Shown here piece after piece: positions 23,461 through 36,110 of a stretch of 64,000 nt of DNA (position 1 is the stretch's first letter; the number at the start of each line of letters is the position of its first letter). A program made the translations under genes and the position numbers. The stretch spans positions 868,001 through 932,000 of the forward strand of contig CM028326.1 of the NCBI GenBank assembly GCA_016647705.1, in the 5' to 3' direction. The DNA is from Eucommia ulmoides (lineage: Eukaryota > Streptophyta > Magnoliopsida > Garryales > Eucommiaceae). The notes beneath the pieces are model-generated. The model saw only the letters and a program-made list of their open reading frames with translations. It was not told the DNA's origin and did no database searches.

Positions 23461-24275
23461 TTAGTAACTTTTTATATATAAGGGGAACTAAGTAAACTTT
23501 GACCAAAAATAATAAAAGGTTGATTGATATTTGTTAAATGATGGAAGAGATATCTAGTGGCAAAAAAAAAGGACAAATTACCGATTACACCCAAAACAGA
23601 GAAGTATTTACCGCCTACTCCCGTCAATTTTTTCTTGCACCGATTACTCTCATCGCCAGTAAATCTTGCACCGAAAACTCTCGTTTCCAAAAACGGCGAT
23701 GAACAAGTTTACCAAAATATTATCTCGTGATTCGCGTCTTCCATCTCCATTTTCACTTCGCCATCGTCGTCGTCTTCACTTCGCCATCATCATCATCTCC
23801 ACTGCCACGTCGTCATCGTTGCAGAAATTGATTTAGGGTTTAGGGAGTGAAACCATTGATTTCATCGGTAAATCGATTTGAGATTGTGAGCTTGATTTGG
23901 TTTACCAATCAATCTGAGATTAATTTCAGGTTTGGAATCCTTGGAATATGATTTCAATTTCTTCGTCGATTCTATGTTCTCTTCAATCGATCTTTCTCTC
24001 TCTCTCTGCTCTTTGTTTCTTCTGGGTCTGTGTCTTCTACTATTATCTTCTTCCTCTTTTTTAATTTTTTCTCTCTCTACACATGATATCTTGACTTAAT
24101 TATTTTATGTTCTGTTTTTATTTTTCCATTTTCTTTTCTGTTTGCATTTTGCATATATATATATATATATGCTTTTGGATTGATTTACCAAAGCAAATGT
24201 GTTTGGGTTACCGAACGATCTGAGATTAATTTACAAATCGATGAAAAAATTTCCCTGCGATCTAGCGCGATTTTC
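23461..24275. other. Unassigned spacer
   Basis: Pyrimidine-rich stretches near 23730-24070, with no sustained open frame. Nothing supported. Confidence 0.3.
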
Positions 24276-25060
24276 TGATGTTGAATATAACATCATATGA
24301 TTTTAACCGTGAATACATAAAACGAGAGCAGAGAAGTAGAGAACAATTGATGTTATATTCAACACATCCACTGGTGTTGAATATAACATCATTTAGTTTT
24401 TAACTGTGGATACATAAAATAAGAGAACAATTGATATTATATTTAACATTCATAGGTATTGAATGTAACATTTACGTATAATATGATTCATAAAAATATG
24501 AGAATAATTAATGTAACATTCAACATCCACAATTGTTAAATCTAATATTGTAAAAAAAAAAAAAAAAAAAAGAAAAGAAAGAACAATAGATGCATTCAAC
24601 ATTAACAGGTGTTGAATGTTACATTAAATATCGACATAAGGGTATTTTTTATCAGAAAAAAATAACATCATAAAAAAAAAGCCAACAATTAATGTTACAT
24701 TCAACATCCACATGAGAGATATTATGGTCAGAAAAAAATAACATTAAAAATATAAAAAAATAAAAGCAATTAATGTTACATTAAAAAAAAAAAAAAACAA
24801 TTGATGAAAAAAAAAAAACAATTGATGTTACATTCAACACCTATATGAGGATTATTTTGGTCAGAAAAAAGATAACATCATTAAAAAAAAATATTACATT
24901 CAACTCCCACATGAAGGGTATTTTGGTCAGAAAAAGATAATATCATAATATATAAAAAAAAAAAAAAAAATTGATGTTACATTCAACACTCACACAGTTG
25001 TTGAATGTTACATTCAACATCCACATGAGGGGTATTTAGGTAAGAAAAAGACAAAAAAAG
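24276..25060. repeat. Degenerate array of palindromic TGTTGAATGTTACATT motifs
   Basis: About eight irregular repeats, 60-120 bp apart, contain TGATGTTACATTCAACA-type cores followed by 'ccacatgaggggtattttggtcag' and poly-A. The core is partly self-complementary. Could be a decayed satellite or internal repeats of a lost transposon. Confidence 0.55.
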
Positions 25061-25147
25061 TTATTGGTGTAACAAAAAAAAATGATGGAAGTAATTGGTA
25101 ATTTCTTTTACATTTTGGAAGTTAATAGTGCATGCCCAAAAAAAAAA

Positions 25148-25887
25148 TGGGACAATTGATGGGAAGTTCTCCATTTAAATTTTAATTGGTCAAAAGTCTT
25201 ACATGCGCTAAATTTTTTTTGATTTAGTCCCATCTGTTTTAAAAAGACAGAAGCCTTACTCACGTGATAATCACGCGCCAGTTACATGTAATTACTTTGT
25301 GTATAATATGATTGTATTAGTTACAGGTAATTAATTTTTTTATTTTATTTTTTAATTTTTTTTTTCAGTTACATGTTTCAATAATATGTAACTTTTTAGT
25401 TATATGTCTCTGAAATGTAATTAAAAAGTTTGATATTTTTCAGTTCCATATTTTAATAATATGTAACTTTTTAGTTACATATATCTCTAATATGTAATTA
25501 AAAAATTTGATATTTTTTCAGTTACGTCACAAAATATGATATGTAATTAAAAAGTTTGATTTGTTTTAATTACGTTACAAAATATTATACATATATATGT
25601 AATTGTAACATGTAATTAATATTATATAAGTATATGTAGTTAAAAAATATGTGTGAAAAGTAACAATTATTAAATTGTAACTAACATTAGTTACATGTAA
25701 TAAAATTCACTATAAAAAACTGAATGTACTCATTAAAAGGTTCCTTACAATATCCCTACAATTCATACAATGCGGGACTAAAAAACAAGTGAAATCTAAG
25801 TTAAAAGACTAAATCAAAATCTAATAACACAAAATAATTTTTCACTAATTAGACTTTAAAAAAAAAGTTTTTCGCCGATTGTCCTTA
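25148..25887 (+). mobile_element. MITE family 1, copy C, abutting the OMT4 promoter
   Basis: Same orientation and interior as copy A (5933-6619). It ends 110 bp before the OMT4 ATG, so most of the proximal OMT4 upstream region is MITE sequence. Confidence 0.6.
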
Positions 25888-25996
25888 AAAAAAAAAAAAA
25901 ATAGAGGAGGTAAGTGGTATAACCCCTATTATATACACCACCTGCGTATATAGACCATAGATCATGCGAGCATATTGGATCGTAAATCAACTAGCA

Positions 25997-27428
25997 ATGG
26001 CCAATACTGATACCGCCACTGATCAAGAGCTGCTCAAAGCACAAGCTCATGTTTGGAACCAAATCCTCAACTACATCAACTCTTCCTCACTCAAATGTGC
26101 TGTTCAACTGGGTATACCAGACATCATCCACCGCCATGGCAAACCCATGCCTTTGTCTGACCTAATCACCGCTCTCCCCATCACCCATTCCAAAGCCCTA
26201 TTCATCCATCGCCTCATGCGTGTCCTCGTCCACTCCGGCTTCTTTCTTCAACAAAATAACGACCAATCAAAACCAGAGTTTTCCCTCACACTCGCTTCCA
26301 GCCTTCTCCTGAAGGACGGGCGTTTCAGCACAAGACCACTGTCTCTTGTCTTACTCGATCCGATTTTGACAAAGCCATGGGATTTCTTGAGCCAGTGGTT
26401 CCAAAACGATGACCCCACGGCGTTCGACACCGCCCACGGGATGCCCTTCTGGGACTATTGCGCAAATAAGGAGCCGAAATTTGGTGAACTTTTCAATGAG
26501 GCCATGGCTAGAGACTCCCAGCTGGTGGAAAAGGTGATTCTTGGCGAGTGTAGGGGTGTTTTTGAAGGGTTGAAGTCGCTGGTCGACGTTGGGGGTGGCA
26601 CCGGAACAATGGCACGAGCCATCGCCGAGACAATCCCCGGCATGAAGTGCTCGGTGCTTGACCTTCCACACGTCGTTGCCGGCGTGGAGGGAACTGAGAA
26701 TTTGGAGTTCGTTGGAGGGGATATGTTTAAGGCGGTACCTTCTGCTAACGCAGTCTTTCTCAAGGTACGTTAAACTAAAATTGTTTAAAGCATTTTCACT
26801 TTTTAAATTTAAACCTCCAAATTTTGGTCCCTATAATTTCAATTTAAATATATAACGTACGCCTTAAAATTTTGTAGTGATCCCACTCCAGTCCAAATTA
26901 ATTGCTCCATTACAACTTTGTTTGGAAAAATATCATCTATTGTGCACCCTTAAGGACATTTGAAAAGATCATGTTTTATTTGATTAGTCATAATGGAGAT
27001 TACTTAATTAATTACACGGTCTCTTTTACCGTAAAGTAAGGAAGACTCTTCCCCTCATTAATAAATGACATCAAATATATAAATTTCCCATTAATCTTTC
27101 ATACTTATTTGAAATGACAAAGCAGTGGATTCTTCACGACTGGAACGATGAAGACTGTGTGAAGATATTGAAGAAGTGCAAAGAGGCAATTCCATATAAG
27201 GACAAAGGTGGGAAGATAATCATCGTTGACATCGTTATGGAGAGCCAAAAACAAGACCATAAGTCAGTTGAAACACAATTTTTCTTCGACCTATTGATGA
27301 TGATGGCGGTCACGGGTAAAGAGAGAAATGAGAACGAATGGGAAAATCTTTTCCTGGGTGCCGGTTTCAGGGACTATAAGATTATCCCAGTCCTGGGTTT
27401 AAGGTCAATCATTGAGGTTTATCCTTAG
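25997..27428 (+). CDS. OMT4: class II plant O-methyltransferase
   Basis: Exons 25997-26764 (256 codons) and 27126-27428 (100 codons plus stop) with a 361-bp phase-0 intron, longer than in OMT1-3; product 356 aa. Motif [22 protein letters not shown] and WILHDW (His260) are all intact, and it ends LGLRSIIEVYP. The ATG at 25997 gives MANTDTATDQ, identical to OMT7. An in-frame ATG at 25964 would add 11 residues but lies very close to a TATATA-like box (about 25931), so it is probably at or before the cap site. The AGCATGAAAAGCAT promoter core of OMT1/3 is absent; a MITE occupies its place. Confidence 0.92.
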
Positions 27429-28135
27429 CCGACATGTTTGTTTATGTCTAGTGTCCTTTGATTATTCTGTGAAATGCCCATATAGCTGTGTTGGGATGAA
27501 TAATTAACCCATGGCTATTATGACATATATGTATTGAACACCTTTTTGTCATCTTCAAAATCCAAATCTTCAATCGCCCGTATCGTTAAATTGAGCCACA
27601 ATCACCACCACGCCGAACCATATCTTCTTTCATCTCAGTTAGAATTTTTTTTTTCAAATAGATCCCATCGAATTAGTTGAAAAAAATGATGATGAAAATA
27701 ATATGTAAGTGATGATGAAAATAATACAAGGGTGCAAAGTGCAATTCGGTCTAACTTCTACACCCAAAGTATAAGGGGTACAAGTGATGACAAAAATAAT
27801 TTAAGGATGCAAAGTGTAATTCGGTCTAACGACATGGGTGTAAAGCGAATTAACCCTTTCAATAAGGATTAATTACATTTGCCCCTTTATAATTTGATCG
27901 AATTGCAGTTTACAATCCTATAATATTTTCATCAACACTTATCTCCCTGTGGTTGGGACTTAAGTGTAACAGTTAAATAATTAACAGAATTTTGCGAAAT
28001 GACAAAAGGGGCAAATGGATATTATCTGGCTCGATCCAATCCAGGGTAAAAATCTTAATTAATATTTAATGATTTATTAATTTTGACTTTTTGAAGTTTA
28101 AGCATTTACTTTAGTGGAAAATATAACTATTGCAC
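27429..28135. other. OMT4 3' flank and spacer before the Tat element
   Basis: The first ~120 bp resemble the 3' flanks of OMT1 and OMT3. Then two short direct repeats with the theme 'gtgcaaagtgcaattcggtctaac'; a third relative (aaatgcaattcgatctaac) lies just right of the Tat element near 42626, so the Tat element landed in this older repeat. The TGCAC at 28131-28135 is the left Tat target duplication. Confidence 0.5.
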
Positions 28136-30446
28136 TGAACGTGTCCCGATTTTCCAGAGAAAATCAGAAAATATAGATATATGCTTTATATATGCTTGGC
28201 GCTGGTAAAACGAGAAGGGTTTTTAAAAACGTCGATTTTCTCATTAAAATATACTTAAGCCTGTTTTAGAAAAAGGAGTCGCCACCTAGCATTGGGTTTA
28301 AATGATGTGCTAGGTCACCATATTTTTCTTTTTTGAAAATAATTTAAAAAAAATGGCTTAAGTAAAATTTGACTCCAAAAATAACATGGTCTGACTAGAG
28401 ATTCGTTTAAAGAGTTCGGGGGTCAGTTACGCTCGGGGAAGGTGTCAAGCACCCCAAGACGCCCGTCCAAAGACGGTACCTTATCCGATTAAGTCCAATT
28501 AGAATTTAAATCCGAATGTTTTTATTTTATTTTTAAATCCTCCTTATATACACATATACACATACACACACATTGAGGGAAGTGATCTCCCTTCTAAACC
28601 TAGACCGTTCTGATGGAAGGCTGAGAATTTTCCACCTCATCTTGTTAACACATTATATTTAACACAAGTTAAAGAAACACACGCACGCACACACTCACAC
28701 ATTGAGGGGAATAATTCCCTTCTAAATTTAAACCGTTCAAATGGAAGGTTGGGAATTTTCCACCTCATATTGTTAGCACATTATATTTAATACGAGTTAA
28801 AGAAACACACGCTCACACACGCACGCACACATCGAGGGGAGTAATTCCCTTCTAAATTTAAACCGTTCAAATGGAAGGTTGGGAATTTTCCACCTCGTAT
28901 TGTTAGCACATTATATTTAATATGAGTTAAAGAAAACGCACGCACCCACACGCACGCACACATTGAGGGGAATAATTTCCCTTCTAAATTTAAACCGTTC
29001 AAATGGAAGGTTGGAAATTTTTCACCTCGTATCGTTAGCATATTATATTTAATACAAATTAAATAAAACACCCGCACACACGCATCGAGGGGAATAATTC
29101 CCTTCTAAATTTAAACCGTTCAAATTGAAGGTTGGAAATTTTCCACCTCGTATTGTTAGCACATTATATTTAATACAAATTAAATAAAACACCCGCACAC
29201 ACGCATCAAGGGGAGTAATTCCCGTCTAAATTTAGACCGTTCAAATTGACAGTTGGGAATTTTCCACCTCGTATTGTTAGCACATTATATTTAATACAAA
29301 TTAAATAAAACACCCGCACACACGCATCGAGGGGAGTAATTCCCGTCTAAATTTAGACCGTTCAAATTGAAGGTTGGGAATTTTTCACCTCGTATTGTTA
29401 GCACATTATATTTAATACAAATTAAATAAAACACCCGCACACACGCATCGAGGGGAGCAATTCCCTTCTAAATTTAAACCGTTCAAATTGAAGGTTGGGA
29501 ATTTTCCACCTCGTATTGTTAGCACATTATATTTAATACAAATTAAATAAAACACCCGCACACACGCATCGAGGGGAGTAATTCCCTTCTAAATTTAAAC
29601 CGTTCAAATTGAAGGTTGGGAATTTTCCGCCTCGTTTTATTTACTCAAAAAAATAAAATAAAAAAATAAATAAAAATAAAAAGAAAATAAAAAGTAATAA
29701 ATAAATAAATAATAAAGGAAGAAGAAAAAAAATCTAATTTACAAAAAAAAAAAAAAAAATTAGTATAATAACAACTTATTTAAAAATAAGAGTAAGATTT
29801 ACAACAGATGAAAATTTACCACCTTCTTGGAGATTTTTTCTTCTTCAAAATTACAATAAAATGAAAATAATATTATTTTCTTCAAAATTTCTCTCCAGAT
29901 TTCACCTCTCCCTTACAAAAATTTCTCTCCAAAAAAATTCTTCCAAAAAAAATTCTCTCTTTGTGTTGTGAGCCTTCATTCCTATTTATAGGAATGAAAG
30001 CCCTAAAACTCGCCGAAGAAACGCACGAAAAGTAGGAAAAAAGGAAAAAAATGGGTGGGTGCACCGATTCGGTGCACCCAAACAAAAGGGGGGGGACACC
30101 CCCTGCTGGCCGCACGTGCGACTAGTTTTTGGTCGCACGTGCGACCTTTTTGCAGCCCCCCCCCCCCCGCGTTCGGTTCAGATTTCTCTCGTTCTCGTCT
30201 GTTTCTTGTCCATTTTGTTCCGAATTAACGCGTTTTTATTCCACTTCGAAAAATCTACAAAACCAAAAAAAAAAAAAATCAATTACTAATATTTAATTTA
30301 CTTAAGAGATTAATAAAACTTAATTTAGCAGTATTAAACCGCATAAATACGGTACAATCAAAATAAAATAAAATAAAAAAAAAATAAAGGTAACTATAAA
30401 ATAAAGTATGATTTTTTGCGAGGCGGTCAAAAATGCCGTGTCTACA
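28136..30446 (-). repeat. Tat 3' LTR with internal tandem repeat
   Basis: 2311 bp, TGAACGTGTCCCG...GCCGTGTCTACA on the + strand. About nine ~120-bp units lie at 28570-29632 (theme 'aattcccttctaaattta..ccgttcaaat..gggaattttccacctcg'). Confidence 0.93.
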
Positions 30447-30567
30447 GCTGCCCCTCTTTGTCATGCAAGTTCACTTGCTTGACAAAGATAAAAGACCACG
30501 TCATTTTGATCGTCCCATTTTTTATTTTATTTATTTTTTAGTTTATTTTCTAATAATAGAACAAATA

Positions 30568-31187
30568 AAATAAAATGACTCATGACGAACAAGCGTACGT
30601 TTAGAGTAATAAAAGAAGACTCATGACGAACAAGTGTCCATTTAAAAAAATAAAAGAATGACTCATGACGATGTTCATGATAAACAAATGTCCGTTTAGA
30701 GGATCGTTTAGAGTAATAAAAAAATGACTCCTGACGATACTCATGACGAACACGTGTCTGTTTAGAGGATTGTTTAGAGTAAAAAAAAATGACTCCTGAC
30801 GATACTCATGACGAACATGTGTCCATTTAGAAGATCGTTTAGAGTAATAAAAAAATGACTCCTGACAATACTCATGACGAACACGTGTCTGTTTAGAGGA
30901 TTGTTTAGAGTAAAAAAAAAAAATGACTCCTGACGATACTCATGACGAACACGTGTCCATTTAGAGGATCGTTTAGAGTAATAAAAAAATGACTCCTGAC
31001 AATACTCATGACAAACACGTGTCTGTTTAGAGGATTGTTTAGAGTAAAAAAAAATGACTCCTGACGATACTCATGACGAACACGTGTCCATTTAGAGGAT
31101 CGTTTAGAGTAATAAAAAAATGACTCCTGACAATACTCATGACGAACACGTGTCTGTTTAGAGGATTGTTTAGAGTAATAAAAATTA
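30568..31187 (-). repeat. Satellite-like tandem repeat in the Tat 3' UTR
   Basis: About ten ~66-bp units containing 'ctcatgacgaacacgtgtc' and 'gtttagagtaataaaaaaatg'. Two variants (gtccatttagaggatcg and gtctgtttagaggattg) alternate, giving a ~131-bp dimeric higher-order repeat over the right two thirds. Confidence 0.85.
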
Positions 31188-31464
31188 TTCGTGCCCCAGC
31201 CCTCTTGACCAGGGGCCTAAAGAAAGTTCAAGAGTATAAAATATGCCCTAACTTGTGACTGAGCCAGAATGAGAGAGCAAAGATATAAATGTGCCCCAGC
31301 CGAACTCTCAGATGACCGAATATTTATAGATTGCCTGCGTACCTTAGTATTATGCCGAGGATCAAGTTTAGCGTAGTTCACTTTTCGCCCTTTTCAGGGC
31401 AAAACGCATATCTAGACGCTCATTTAGAGCTTTGGAACTTTCAGCAATAAAAGTTTCTAATTTG

Positions 31465-31747
31465 AACCGGAAGGTAAGAAGTCTTTGTGAGAGAGAAATC
31501 CATGCTTCCATGTCCTTTGAAAAGCCTGTAATTGAACAAAAACACATGTAACACGAAAATTTAGTTTGAAAAACTTGTCACTCTTTACGACTCGCAATTC
31601 CGTCCAACCGGAAGGTAAGAAGTCTTTGTGAAAGAGAAATCCATGCTTCCATGTCCTTTGAAAACCCTGTAATTGAACAAAAAACACATGTAACACGAAA
31701 ATTTAGTTTGAAAAACTTGTCACTCTTTACGACTCGCAATTCCGTCC
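31465..31747 (-). repeat. 141-bp tandem duplication in the Tat 3' UTR
   Basis: 31465-31605 and 31606-31747 both start 'aaccggaaggtaagaagtc' and end 'cgcaattccgtcc', with few differences. Confidence 0.85.
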
Positions 31748-32496
31748 CCCCTTTTCCGTCGCAATCCCTCATTTGATGGCACTTGACTTTCTCGGGTCAC
31801 GGGACAGTATCGGGAGATTTTTCCGTCTCGTCCTTCCGTCAATCTTAGAGATGTACTTTCTGGAAGTTTTCTCCGAGTTGTTGGCAGGGTCTGATTTTTT
31901 GGACAACATCCCTATCAGCCTTTATTTCTCTGCACCCGCCGATTCTCACTTTCTCTTTTCTACTAGGCATCCTCAGTGCTTAGGAGAATCACATACTCCT
32001 GCTTGCTTTGTATTTTTCAAATCCTGCAAAACTGATTTAACCAAATATGGGAAAAACGTGTAAAATCTTACCCCAAACAGGTATCTTTATCACCAGATAT
32101 GTTGACTGCGAGATTTCAAGCCGGATTGTCTGACAAGTATGATTTCAATGCAAATTTGAGCCATATTTGATATTCCTTTTCACAGATTCCAACTCTTGCT
32201 CAAATCCATCAAGTTCCGAACACAGAAAAGTCTTACGGTCAATGGAAGTCAACCGTAGTGGGAATTCCAAAAATGCCCCTAGGAGTGATCTAACTGTTCT
32301 TTTTTTTTTTTTCTTTTTTTTTCTTTTTTTTTGCGACACGGTCTCTACATTTTTCTCATAGCGCCCTTTCGAGTTTTCACCATGTTCGAGCCGTATTTTT
32401 TCTTTTTTTTTTTCTTTTTTTTTTTTTTTTGGAAGCAACAGATAATCACAAATTGAAATAAACTTACTTAGAAAATAAGGACATTTATTAGGCAAA

Positions 32497-35400
32497 GTAT
32501 TTCTTTACAGAATCCGAGTTTAAGGGCTCGGGAAATACATCACCATCCATTTCCTAGAGAATCAACGCTCCACCGCTCAAAGCCTTATGAACAACAAAAG
32601 GACCTTCCCAATTTGGCGCGAACTTACCCTTAGCTTTATCTTGGAAATGAAAGATTTTCTTCAATACTAACTCACCGACCTTGAAGACTCTAGGGTATAC
32701 CCGTTTATCATGAGCTCTAGTAATCCTCTGTCTGTAACACTATCCGTGGCATATCGCTGTCAGCCGCTTTTCATCGATTAAACAAAGTTGGTCCAACCGT
32801 TGTTGTACCCATTCAGTTTCATCAAGCTCGGCCTCTATGAGCACTCGTAGAGATGGAATTTCCACCTCGGCTGGTATCACCGCTTCTGTGCCATAAACCA
32901 GAGAATAGGGGGTTGCCCCTGTCGAGGTCCAAACCGAGGTTCGGTAAGCCATCAAAGCATATGGCAGCATATCATCCCACTCTTTATAATTGTCAATCAT
33001 CTTCCGTAGAATTTTCTTTATATTTTTGTTGGCGGCTTCTACTGCTCCATTTATTTTTGGACGGTAAGGCGCTGAGTTTTTGTGCTCGATCTTAAACTGC
33101 TGACATATTTTCTGTATTTCTGAACCCTTCAGGTTTTTAGCATTGTCGGTTATCAATGTTTGCGGCAAACCGTATCTTGACACAATATTTTCTTTGATGA
33201 ATCGAGCTACTATTTTTTGAGTCACTCGGGTTAAGGAAACAGCTTCTACCCACTTGGAAAAATAATCAATTGCCACCAGGATAAAGCGATGACCACTTGG
33301 CACCTTAGGGGTAACTTTCCCAATAACGTCCATACCCCACATTGAGAAGGGCCATGGGGCCGCCAAGCAATGAAGGTGCGAAGGTGGGACATGGATTTGA
33401 TCACCATGAATCTGACACTTATGGCATCTTCAAACAAACTGCACGCAGTCGCTTTCCATCGTTAGCCAAAAATGACCGGTCCTCAGGATCTTCTTGGCAA
33501 GCATGAAGCCGCTCATGTGAGGTCCACATATGCCACCATGGACCTCTTTTATCAACTGGATAGCCTCTTCGACTCCAACACATCTCAACAGGCCCATGTC
33601 AGGGGAGCGTTTGTACAGTGTCTCCCCGCTTAGGAAGAATTGGCCTGCTAACCTCCGGAGAATTTTCCGATCAACACTTGATGCCCCTTCCGGATACTCC
33701 TGATTTTTCAGAAAGTTCTTTATGTCATGGTACCACGGGTCTTTGGCTGGCTCAGATTCAAGCTGGCAACAGTGGGCCGGTCGGCGTTGAACTCGGATCA
33801 CCATCGGAATGATATCATCATCCTCTCGAGTGATAGATATCATAGATGCCAAGGTAGCTAAGGCATCGGCGAAGTCATTTTTTAGCCTCGGTATGCTTTC
33901 AAATTCTATTATTGTAAATTGCTCGCACAACTCCAGGAGGTGATTATTATAGGCTATCAAGGTCGGATCTCTCGTGGCATATTTATCCGTCACCTGATTG
34001 ATTATCAGCTCAGAATCTCCGAACACTAGCAACTTTTTGATTTTCATATCGACAGTCAGCTGGAGTCCTAGAATACAGGCTTCGTAATCAGCTCGATTAT
34101 TTGTGCTCTGGAACTTCAACTTGGAAGCCACTGGATAATGCTGTTTGCCCGGAGAAACCAGAACGGCTCCGATTCCAGCCCCTCGAGAGTTCACTGCTCC
34201 ATCAAAATATATTTTCCAGACTGTTTCCTCATTTTCTTCATCCACCGCATGAATCGACTCGTCAGGGAATAGCGTCTCAAGAGGCTGGTTATCTATTTGA
34301 GCTGGACAACTAGCCAACTGATCCGCTATCGCTTGACCCTTCACTGACTTTTGGGTCTTGTAGATGATATCGAACTCCGTCAGCAGCATCTGCCATTTTG
34401 CAACTTTTCCTGACAGAATCGGCTTCTCGAAGATGTATTTTAAGGGATCCATCCTGGCTATCAAGTAGGTAGTCAGTGGGAGTATATAATGGCGCAGTCT
34501 TTGAGCGGACCAAGCCAATGCACAACAGGTCCTCTCCAGCAAGGTATAATTTTCCTCATACTTCGTGAAGCGCTTGCTGAGGTAGTAGATGGCTTGCTCC
34601 TTCTTTCCAAATTTATCCAGTTGCCCAAGAATAGCTCCCATGGAGGAGTCGAGAACTGACAAATATAGTAATAACGGAACCTTCTCCCGAGGCGGCACTA
34701 GAACGGGAGGGTTCGTTAGATAGACTTTAATTTTCTCCAAGGCATTCTGGCAATCTGCATTCCATCGCCCGTCACTTTCTTTTCGAAGTAGCTTAAAGAT
34801 TGGCTCACAAGTGGCAGTGAGTTGGAAGATGAATCGGGTTATGAAATTTAATCGCCCCAGAAAACCTCAGATTTCTTTCTCATTTCTCGGTGGCGGCATC
34901 TTACGAATGGCCTTCGTCTTTGCAGGATCAATCTCGATTCCATGGCGATTTACCATGAAACCAAGAAGTTTTTCGGAAGCCACCCCAAACGCGCATTTTG
35001 CTGGATTGAGCTTGAGCTGGTACTTTCGAAGTCTGTCGAACACCTTTTTCAAATGGCAGAGATGATTCTCGTTCTCCTGTAATTTAACGATCATGTCATC
35101 TACATATACCTCTATCTCCTTGTGCATCATATCATGAAAGAGGGTCATCATTGCTCTTTGGTATGTTGCCCCGGCGTTTTTGAGACCGAAAGGCATCGCC
35201 CTATAGCAAAAGACTCCCCATGGGGTAGTGAAGGCTATCTTTTCTCGATCTTTCTCATCCATCAGAATCTGATTATAGCCAGAGAACCCATCGGCAAAAG
35301 AATAGAGCTTTCGCCCCGCAGTATTGTCGATGATGATGTGAATGTTTGGCAGTGGAAAATCATCTTTTGGACTCGCCCGGTTGAGATCACGATAGTCCAC

Positions 35401-35956
35401 GCAGACTCTGATTTTTCCCGAGGACTTTGGCACGGGAACGACATTTGAGAGCCATTCACTGTAGTTACAGACTTCAATAATTCGGGCATTGAATTGCTTC
35501 ACAATCTCCTCCTTGACCTCGAGGCTGACAGCGGACCTCAGTTTCCTCAACTTTTGTTTGACTGGTACACTCCCCGGCTTTAGCGGCAGCTTATGGGCCA
35601 CGATACTCTTGTCCAGTCCTACCATGTCATCGTAGGACCAGGCAAAGATATCTTGGTAGGAAATTAAGAGCGTTGTCAACTCTTTCTTTTCCAGAGTCAT
35701 GAGGGCTGATCCAATCTTTACTTCCTTCAACTCTTCCGAGGTCCCCAAGTTTATCAACTCGGTCTCATCATTACTGGGAATCGGCTTGTTCTCGAACTCC
35801 GTGAAATCTTTTCGGATCTCACCATCGTCTGGCTGGCAAGAGTCATCTTCTGCTTCCACTCCCATCGGGTTATGGTCTGGTTCTGCATTGAAATCATACT
35901 TATCGCACTCTGGCTCAGTTATATCGCATGCATCATACACTGGTGTTTTAGACATC
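32497..35956 (-). pseudogene. Tat pol: RT, RNase H, second RNase H, integrase
   Basis: Domains in order: RT with ADGFSGYNQ and YVDD (about 35090); RNase H with LSVLDSSMGAILGQ; archaeal-type RNase H with YFDGAVNSRGAGIGAVL (about 34190); integrase HHCC zinc region (about 33440-33560); and catalytic core with AIDYFSKW, TDNAKN and the VEAANKN glutamate. In-frame stops break it near 34868, 33432 and 32741. Each is one C-to-T (coding-strand) change from a plausible sense codon. The frame itself is unbroken, so only point nonsense changes inactivate this part. The conserved tail after the last stop continues to about 32497. Confidence 0.9.
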
Positions 35957-36110
35957 CTGAATGCATAAAATTTAAACATTTAAACCATATGTCGGATAAA
36001 ACAGAATTGCATTCATTAAATATAAAAAACCATTACAAAGCAAAATCCCTTTCCATCTAGAAGGCAAGGTGGATGGAGGGATGACCAACAGAAAATCTCC
36101 CTAAGTTTAC
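35957..36110 (-). other. Putative Ogre/Tat-type intron between gag-pro and pol
   Basis: A 154-nt noncoding gap with GTAAAC at its 5' end (36110 downward, - strand) and TTATGCATTCAG at its 3' end. Removing it joins the upstream frame (..QAF) to the RT frame (RMSKTPVYD..) without a shift. Ogre elements are known to splice a short intron between protease and RT; the application here is inference from sites and frame. Confidence 0.6.

Noticed and set aside
25964..25996. Upstream in-frame ATG extending OMT4 by 11 residues
   Set aside because: It lies next to the TATA region, and all paralogs begin at the MAN... ATG.
28570..29632. Regularly spaced repeats resembling an array
   Set aside because: Units are ~120 bp contiguous tandem repeats with no unique spacers, within a retrotransposon LTR; not CRISPR.
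30059..30289. Short frames in the Tat LTRs (also 28787-29077, 40874-41164, 42066-42366)
   Set aside because: They arise from the 120-bp tandem units and GC hairpins of the LTR; repeated in both LTRs without a protein family.
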